The notes beneath the pieces were generated by a model, which did not search any database, had not been told where the DNA came from, and worked only from the letters and a program-made list of their open reading frames with translations. This document shows positions 57,276-64,000 of a stretch of DNA of 64,000 nucleotides, one piece after another (the stretch's first letter is position 1; each line of letters begins with the position of its first letter). The translations under genes and the position numbers were made by a program. The DNA lies in contig NC_079474.1 of assembly GCF_026230105.1 (NCBI RefSeq), positions 3,668,187-3,732,186 of the forward strand. The letters are read 5' to 3'. The DNA comes from Diorhabda sublineata (lineage: Eukaryota > Arthropoda > Insecta > Coleoptera > Chrysomelidae).

Positions 57276-60200
57276 GTAAATGTGTAGTATATCGTGCTAG
57301 TAACTGTGAAATTTAAATAACATTTAAATTGTAAGTTTAATTTTTTTTCAATTAAAAAAATGAATATCTTCTTTTATAAAATCTTAATTTCAGAAAACTA
57401 CTAAAAAAATTATTAAAATAAAAAAAAATTAACTTAAAAGTTTGTATAAAAGTTTTATTAATACATAGTTGTAATATAGACAACCAGACATATACGTGTA
57501 ATGGTTGTTGCCTATGCCTTTTTCAAATAACGTAAGTTGTCATAAAGAAATGTCAATAATATAAAAATATTATTACGAGGGTTATGATATAATTTCGAGA
57601 TACAAAAATGGACTTTCATCACCAAATGCACATTACAACTTCACCCCACCTTCAAATTAAACGATTCCACTGCTATCAATTTACACTTGGATGAATCTAT
57701 CACCTGGTCTATTTTTTTGTTTTCATTCTAGGTTAACGAAGGTAGTTTAGCAGAACAAGCAGGATTGCAAAGGGGTGACATTATAGTGAAAATAAACGAA
57801 TTATCTACCTCAATTTTGACCCATTCTGAAGTACAACAAGCCATATCTTCTGCGGGATTGAAATTTACATTAAGAATAAAAAGGTATAGAATTAATTAGC
57901 GACAATAGCTATGAATATGTTGTTTTAAAATAACAATAATTGTTGTAGAGGCGAAAGCATCCCTTTTAATTTACTACAAGTAAGTGAAAATATTATTGGT
58001 AACTATAAAATGATAACAGATTATTTATAGGATGAAGGTAAAGAAGTAGAAATTGTCATGAGAGACGTTCAGGTATCCGTCGATGAATCAGTTATCGAAA
58101 GGGCTGAAAAAATAGCCGAACAATTAGGAAAAGAAAGTAAGTGCTCGACTTAAATATCCTTTATGCCAATTTACTATATTTCCGTTTCAGTTTTTGAGGA
58201 ATTCGGGAAACATAAAACAACTAAATCTAACACTAAAGGAAGGTATGTAGAAATATATAAATTTTTAATCACCTCGAAATCTAATGCTAAAAAATCGAGT
58301 CCAAGGAGTATATGCTATACTGTTGATCCTGGCATGTATAGCAGTATGAATTTATGAAAATATTGTTTTCTTATTTGTAATTGACAAATGTGCAATATTT
58401 CAAACCAACCCCACGTTTTTTGGTGTTCTAAAATCGACTTCAGAAATTTTGGTACCTACTATACTTGTTATCCTGGCAAGGATAATGGTATGAACTTATC
58501 TAATTATTGTTTTGTAGTCATTAAAAAACGGATGTGAAATATTTGAAACCAATCCGAACGTTTTCGGTTGTTCTAAACTCACCACCATTAATTTTGTTAC
58601 TGACTATATTTGTTATCCTGATTAGGATAATATGTATTTATGAAATTGTTTTCTTGTCGTTAAAAGACGAAGGTGCAAAATTTGAAACCAATATGACATT
58701 TTGAAATGCTCTAAAATCGGCTCTCAGTGTACAAACTTTGAAATTAATCCGACATTTTGACGTGCTCCAAAATAGATTTCAAAGATTCTTCTACGAGTTT
58801 ATTAAATTCGATCCTCAATAAAAAATTTCAAATCGATACGACATTTTGAAGTATCCAAAAATTGAATCCGTTGATTCCTGGTGGTCCTGGTCAGTGTAAT
58901 GATACGAATTTATGAAATTATCGCATTGCTTCTTAATGGTCAAGTTTCATAAATTCTGACTTGTTGTTATAGCGTAGAAAAAATGGTGTTTTCCAATTCG
59001 ACTCAAACGTTCTTCAACACCGAAGAAAAATACAAACAGAAAAAATGGTCGACGTTTTTAATGAAGCCCGAAAGACCACCACCGAAACCTAGAAAAACGA
59101 TGGAAGAACAAAAACGAACGGTATGTTCAAATGCTTTTCTCGTTATACAAATATAGCAAACAAAAATGAAATTAATCAGCTACGTTATCGATACAATGTA
59201 TAAACATATTTTTTTCGAATTTCTTCTTTATTTCTCCCTTTTCTCTCTCTTTTTCTTACTGTCTATTTTCCATTGTTACTGTTCCTCTATTATTTTAACC
59301 TTTTTCATTTCTATTTTAGAATATGCCTGTTTTCTCTTTCTATCTTTTTATATGCGTGTTTGTCTATATATTTCCTTCTCTTTTTCTATCTGTCTGTAAC
59401 CAATCTCCGTTTGACATTTCTATTTGACAACTATTTCTCTCCTAGTCTCTCATTTTGTACTTTTCTTTCTGTCTTTCTATATCTCTCTCTCTGTTTTACT
59501 CTCCATCTCTTTCTATAAATATCTTTCTTTTTGAATGTCCATTTGTTTCTTTCTCTTTTTATGTCTCTCTCATATCTCTTTCTACATCTGTTCTCTTCTA
59601 TTTTTCTTTCTGTTTTACTATATTTCTTTCCTGTACATCTCTAGCCTCTTTCAATCTCCATTTTGAAATGTCCTTTTTTTGTCTCTTTATATCTGTATTT
59701 ATTAGCTAACATTTTTAATCACAATTTTTTCTCTTCTATTCTTTAATACTGCCCTCGTTGCCTACTTTTTATCTGTTTTCTTTTTTTTTCTCCCTCTCTA
59801 TCTATATATATGATGCCTGCTTCTCTTTTTCTCTCTCTATAGATCCTTTTCTATGGGGATGTTGCCCTTTTTTGTTCCTGTGTTCATGTATTTCTCTTTT
59901 TCTTTTTTCTTTGTAACCAATACATTTCTTTCTCTTTATTTCTGTGTCTCTACCTCTTTCTTTTCAAAAATCTCATTATTTCTATTTCTTTTCTGATACG
60001 ATATATCTCTTTCCATCTGACTTTTTCTCTCTCTGTTTCTTCCGGACTATTTTTCTTTCTATTCTCCTCAATTTTTTTCTGTATGTCTCTCTTTTTGTGT
60101 CTCTATCAGTTTATTTTAGTCTGTATCTTTCTTTATCTTTCCATTTATTTATTTCTTTTTCTATCAACATCTTTCTGTGTTTTCTATTCTATCTCTTTAA

Positions 60201-63200
60201 TGAATCCGTTTTCTCCTCGTCTTTCTGTCTATATTTCTTTTTGAATTTCTTTTCATTTCTTTCTCTTTATCTATCCTGTTTTCGAACGGTTTTTCATCTA
60301 TTGCAATACGTAGCGAACGCTCCACGTTGCTAGTTTCTTTGTTATATTTTGGCATATTATGTAAGTCGCTGGGTGTCTGAAGAATCGCTACTTCAGTTAA
60401 ATGAATAGATGAAGGATTTAGCAAATGACCACCACTATAGCCCGATTTAAGACCTTAGATTTTTATTTTTGGTTATAACTAAAATTGATTATTCAGCATT
60501 GAAATTTTGCATATTTCAATGGAAAATAAAAACTGAGCAAAAAAGTTTTCAACATGTTTTTTTTTTTCATATTTTTAATTGGAAGCGAAATATAGAGTGC
60601 TACTAAATGACATTCCGTATGGTTGAGAGTCTCTGTTATTGGGACAACCGGTACATATGAACGCTAAATTTATTACAAATGAACTACAAAGTAAACATAA
60701 TTGAAAATTGAGAAATACCATTCATATATTTGGCAAACATATTTATTTATACTATTTTTGATAATTAAAATGTGCAATTCAACAAAGTCGATAAGTATTG
60801 ACCATTCGTGGAATTTATAAAACGATCAACTAAATATAATTTTCATCACTAGTTTCTTTCGTATTTAATTAAACCCTTTTTTTATTTGATAATGCCTATT
60901 CACACTTTTGCAAAGTGAACCATCGTTTTTTATATATAAACATAATATAATTTGAATAATTAAGAAATGTTACTAGAAAAATCATACATCGTCCTTAACA
61001 CAAAAAATTTTACGAGGTCATTTGAAATCGTATCATACCTAATAAACCGGTATTTACCCAAACAGATTGTCTGAATATAAAAAAAAATATACTCACGTTT
61101 TGTAGTAACCTCCTTTTCAACTCTGTAAACAAACTGCCACTACTGAATTGACTGCACGTTCCATCAAAATATTTATTATCCTGCTTGCGCAAATTGGCAA
61201 TCAAGCTCATACTACGAGTAAATTTCATTCTCTATATTGGTATATACAGAGTGTACCAATATTACGACTTAGTTAGGTTTGTTGGGTTGTTAATTTAAGG
61301 AATATATCTTAAACTTTTAATGTTTTACTTGTAGAATCGTATTTTCATAGAAAATTAGTTTTAAAAAAACTCTCGTGGTGCTTTACAATGATTCAAAACA
61401 TTGTAGATTGTTCTATAATGTTCTAGAACATACAAGAATGAGTTTAAATGTTCTCAAAATTATCTAGAACAAATTATACAATTTTCAATAGATCTGGAAT
61501 AGTTGAAAACATTCTCGTGACACTTTACTACGTTTCAAAACATCGTAGATTGTTTTATAAGGTTTTAGAATATTGTATGATATACCAGAGTGAGTTTGAA
61601 TGTTCTAAAACTGATTTAGAACAAATTAGACCATTTTCAATAGATCTAGAATAGTTAAGAACATTCTCGTGACACTTTACAATGTTTCAAATCATCGTAG
61701 ATTGTTTTATAAGGTTTTAGAATGTTGTAGGATATACCAGAGTAAGTTTGAATGTTCTAAAACTGATCTAGAACAAGTTAGACAATTTTCAATAGATCTA
61801 GAATTGTTAAGAACATTCTCGTGACACTTTACAATGTTTCGAAACATCGTAGATTGTTTTATAAAGTTTCAGAATGTTCTAGAATATACGAGAGTGAGTT
61901 GGAATATTCTAAAAACGATCTAGAACAAATTAGACAATTTTCAATAGATCTGGAATAGTTAAGAACATTCTCGTGACACTTTACAATGTTTCGAAACATC
62001 GTAGATTGTTTTATAAGGTTTTAGAATGTTGTAGGATATACCAGAGTAAGTTTGAATGTTCTAAAACTGATCTAGAACAAGTTAGACAATTTTCAATAGA
62101 TCTAGAATTGTTAAGAACATTCTCGTGACACTTTACAATGTTTCGAAACATCGTAGATTGTTTTATAAAGTTTCAGAATGTTCTAGAATATACGAGAGTG
62201 AGTTGGAATATTCTAAAAACGATCTAGAACAAATTAGACAATTTTCAATAGATCTGGAATAGTTAAGAACATTCTCGTGACACTTTACAATGTTTCGAAA
62301 CATCGTAGATTGTTTTATAAGGTTTTAGAATGTTGTAGGATATACCAGAGTAAGTTTGAATGTTCTAAAACTGATCTAAAACAAGTTAGACAATTTTCAA
62401 TAGATCTAGAATTGTTAAGAACATTCTCGTGACACTTTACAATGTTTCAAAACATCGTAGATTGTTCTATAAAGTTTCAGAATATACGAGATTCAGTTGG
62501 AATAGAAGAAATAAGAAAAAAAGAAATAAAATGAATGTTTCAGTCCACCTGTATACAAACTAATCGATTACAGAGGCATTATATTATAAAAATTTGTTAG
62601 ATGAAATATGTATTCGGTACAATATACAGAGATTCTCATTTAAAAAATCATCTGTAACAGAGAGATGTAACAACACTTGGTATGATTGAATAATTGATGA
62701 AAAATATAGATTTTAAAAAAATCTGATTATTTTCTCATTTAAATTTTTCGAAATCTATACAGGGTGGTCCGGGATTTGATGTAATAAATAATTCGACACT
62801 ACTGAAAACCAGGGACGGCTCATGCCCAATGGTTAACAATCCGTAACTTTTGCAGTACAATCTAAACATAGCAGAAAGGAATTTTTCAATCGATTTCTTA
62901 TCAAAAATGTATTTTAGTTCCTTAGCTGTCAACTTATCAAAAAAAATGTTTCGGAGTTCCGGAGGATATTTCTTTGAACTGATAATTCCAAAAATCCGCC
63001 ATATAGCGCCAACATGGAAACTTATCCCATCGATAATTTCGTTCCTTGTGTTTACCTGTATTGGATACGTGGCAAATTTTTGCATCAAGTCCCGGAACAT
63101 CCTGTATATCAAATTTTCTAGTAAAATTGACATACCCTGTATTTTTATCGTATTTATCAACAAACCTTATATTGATATTTATTTTTGTTAAGGATAATGG

Positions 63201-64000
63201 ATATAAAATTATCATTAAAAAACAATCTAGAAGAAAATCTTTACCGAAAGAGAAGAGGGTGCAATTTGATCAAAACGTCGTAAGTAAACTCATCTAAATC
63301 TGTACTGATTCTGACGTCATATGCAATACAAACACGTGATTACTATTTTTACTACTTTATATCTTGTCATAAAACGGGGTGTGATCGAAAAATAAGAAGA
63401 ACTACTTTATTAGATCTAACCTTTAAAATTTCTAAAGTGTGACGTCGAGATAAATATCGATTTAATCGACTGTATATTCGAGAAATCGTAAAATCCTAAC
63501 CTAAATTCAATTTTAGCTTGAAATAGAACATGTAGGTGAGGATGATTCATGTTCACCCGAAGTTTCATTAACGCCAGATTTGGATAACTACGAATCGCAA
63601 CCGGATCCTGATTCTTTGGAAGAAGACTTCAGAGATCAAATAGAAGAAGAGAACTATGAAGAGAAGAATGGAAACGACGGGAAATGCAGTGACAGTAATT
63701 CAGAACAATGTAGTGATTGTGAAAATAACGTTGAAGTTGATCCTGAAAATGGTTTTGAACATTTAAGGAGTGAGTACAATTTTTCAAAACCATTTCTAAC
63801 CTCAAAACATACTTTTTTCAAATCCTTAGCTTTGATTCGAACAATATTGCCAAACTTTGAAAGTATTAAGGACATTAAAGAGATTATATTTAAGATTTTA
63901 TTTAAATTTATGAGTTTTCTTTATTTTCCTGCAACTTTCTCCAATTTTGACCAGGTTTCCAGTCGCCTTTCCTCCGAAACGTCCTCAAACCATCACCCAG
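57174..64000 (+). CDS. PDZ-domain protein of the Zasp/ALP-Enigma type (3' partial)
   Basis: Eight exons with consistent phases (57174-57275, 57732-57883, 57949-57979, 58031-58136, 58191-58242, 58973-59120, 63193-63279, 63517-63769) give 310 complete codons and run on past the window. Residues 1-85 form a PDZ domain, which binds C-terminal or internal peptide ligands: the loop NWGFRIVGGADF (15-26) has the WGF form typical of Zasp/PDLIM proteins, followed by GSLAEQAGLQRGDIIVKIN. Family members organise alpha-actinin at muscle Z-discs; that role is inferred. A helix-prone segment (SVIERAEKIAEQLGKE), a Pro/Lys-rich stretch (KPERPPPKPRK), a basic stretch (KKQSRRKSLPKEKR) and a very acidic exon follow. 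No LIM domain is within the window; Zasp66/67-like short forms are possible. Confidence 0.8.
57732..57883 (+). CDS. PDZ gene exon 2 (most of the domain)
   Basis: VNEGSLAEQAGLQRGDIIVK through the aB helix HSEVQQAISSAG and last strand KFTLRIK. Acceptor TTCTAG, donor GTATAG. Confidence 0.88.
57949..57979 (+). CDS. PDZ gene exon 3 (31-nt microexon)
   Basis: Completes R85 and encodes GESIPFNLLQ. Acceptor TTGTAG, donor GTAAGT. Confidence 0.7.
58031..58136 (+). CDS. PDZ gene exon 4
   Basis: DEGKEVEIVMRDVQVSVDES then VIERAEKIAEQLGKE; charged and likely helical at its end. Acceptor TTATAG, donor GTAAGT. Confidence 0.78.
58191..58242 (+). CDS. PDZ gene exon 5
   Basis: Encodes IFEEFGKHKTTKSNTKG, phase 1 to phase 2. 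Acceptor TTTCAG, donor GTATGT. Confidence 0.7.
58290..58925 (+). repeat. degenerate ~145-bp tandem repeats in PDZ intron 5
   Basis: TGTT-ATCCTGG recurs near 58321, 58466 and 58611, with GAAACCAAT-CGACATTTTG blocks between. About four decayed units. Confidence 0.6.
58973..59120 (+). CDS. PDZ gene exon 6
   Basis: SVEKMVFSNSTQTFFNTEEK then a WSTFLMKPERPPPKPRK stretch with a possible SH3-type proline motif. Donor GTATGT. Confidence 0.75.
59215..60290 (+). repeat. 1-kb polypyrimidine (T/C) low-complexity tract in PDZ intron 6
   Basis: Nearly all plus-strand bases are T or C in short TTTCT/CTCTC words. The open frames of 77-129 codons here are compositional (Ser/Phe/Leu-rich) and not genes. Confidence 0.9.
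60405..60500 (+). pseudogene. possible IS630-type transposase scrap in PDZ intron 6
   Basis: Mixed frames suggest PPL-PDLRPLDFYFW, like the WPPRSPDLTPLDFYLWG block. Very short. Confidence 0.25.
60500..61364. other. PDZ intron 6, nothing recognised
   Basis: AT-rich intronic sequence. A transposon-end-like phrase (ATACAGAGTGTACCAATATT) lies near 61244. Confidence 0.35.
61365..62495 (+). repeat. 152-bp tandem repeats in PDZ intron 6
   Basis: ACATTCTCGTGACACTTTAC recurs at 61509, 61661, 61813, 61965 and onward, exactly 152 bp apart, about seven units. A two-unit (304-bp) pattern is visible between 61800 and 62400. Units contain AGAATGTTCTAGAATA, which fits nGAAnnTTCnnGAAn. Confidence 0.92.
62760..63104. 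mobile_element. 345-bp MITE with TA target duplication in PDZ intron 6
   Basis: The left end CAGGGTGGTCCGGGA is mirrored by TCCCGGAACATCCTG at the right, each extending into TTTGATG/CATCAAG. TA flanks both sides, fitting a Tc1/mariner-type non-autonomous element. The 142-codon minus-strand frame (63163-62735) runs over it and is not a host gene. Confidence 0.7.
63193..63279 (+). CDS. PDZ gene exon 7
   Basis: DNGYKIIIKKQSRRKSLPKE then KRVQFDQNV, bounded by TTAAG and GTAAGT in phase 0. Acceptor is weaker than the others. It follows a 4.07-kb intron. Confidence 0.6.
63517..63769 (+). CDS. PDZ gene exon 8 (acidic linker)
   Basis: Eighty-four codons rich in Asp, Glu and Ser, beginning LEIEHVGEDDSCSPEVS. 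Acceptor TTTTAG; donor GTGAGT. A next exon probably starts at 63955 after a good polypyrimidine tract and CCAG, or alternatively at 63830; the window ends before this can be settled. Confidence 0.72.

Noticed and set aside
59166..60333. Membrane-protein-like ORFs rich in Phe, Leu and Ser
   Set aside because: They follow from the polypyrimidine composition of the strand, lie in an intron and have no domain.
62735..63163. 142-codon minus-strand ORF as a host gene
   Set aside because: It covers a TA-flanked MITE and extends into its flank, with no recognisable domain.

Overview
The window is nuclear DNA of an arthropod, most likely an insect. It is AT-rich, its genes are split by GT-AG introns, it holds TTAGG/CCTAA (insect-type telomere) repeats, and it is packed with mariner, Tigger/pogo and IS630-type transposon remnants, non-LTR retrotransposon (LINE) ends and tandem repeats. 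A beetle is possible, but the sequence alone does not settle the order. Only two host genes can be supported, and they point away from each other.

Gene 1 (minus strand, 44186 down to 16371) is a cytochrome P450 of the CYP4 family. I assembled eight exons whose splice sites and phases all agree, giving an uninterrupted 503-residue reading frame. It carries the N-terminal anchor, the C-helix WxxxR, the I-helix AGHDTT, the ExxR, the PERF-like motif and the FxxGxRxCxG heme loop. The gene covers 27.8 kb for 1.5 kb of coding sequence because its introns hold large repeats: three 569-bp tandem units in intron 1, about 9.2 kb of a 172-bp palindromic satellite in intron 4, and about 8.65 kb of a 21/17-bp minisatellite in intron 5. 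The minisatellite has no stop codons in any of its three forward frames and so yields artefactual open frames of up to 2,986 codons. A truncated LINE, flanked by an 11-bp target duplication, sits exactly on the P450 stop codon.

Gene 2 (plus strand, 57174 to beyond the right edge) starts with a PDZ domain of the Zasp/ALP-Enigma type, spread over two to three exons, followed by basic and acidic linker exons. Its introns hold degenerate 145-bp repeats, a 1-kb polypyrimidine tract, 152-bp repeats with heat-shock-element-like spacing, and a small TA-flanked MITE.

Layout: 1-4950, foldback element copy A and mariner remnants; 4951-5583, a MITE with a perfect 8-bp target duplication and an internal telomere-type array; 6285-8651, a foldback-like element with tandem arms; 10.35-14.0 kb, a 542-bp satellite arranged as dimers; 14.8-16.4 kb, retroelement and repeat-ORF debris; 16.4-44.2 kb, the P450 gene; 44.3-53.5 kb, mariner and LINE remnants and foldback element copy B (ten or more 337-bp units); 54.1-56.9 kb, a 103-bp satellite; 57.2-64 kb, the PDZ gene. 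The theme of the window is unit expansion: at least eight unrelated tandem families lie here, several of them built from inverted-repeat transposon ends, and they occupy introns of genes that still look intact.
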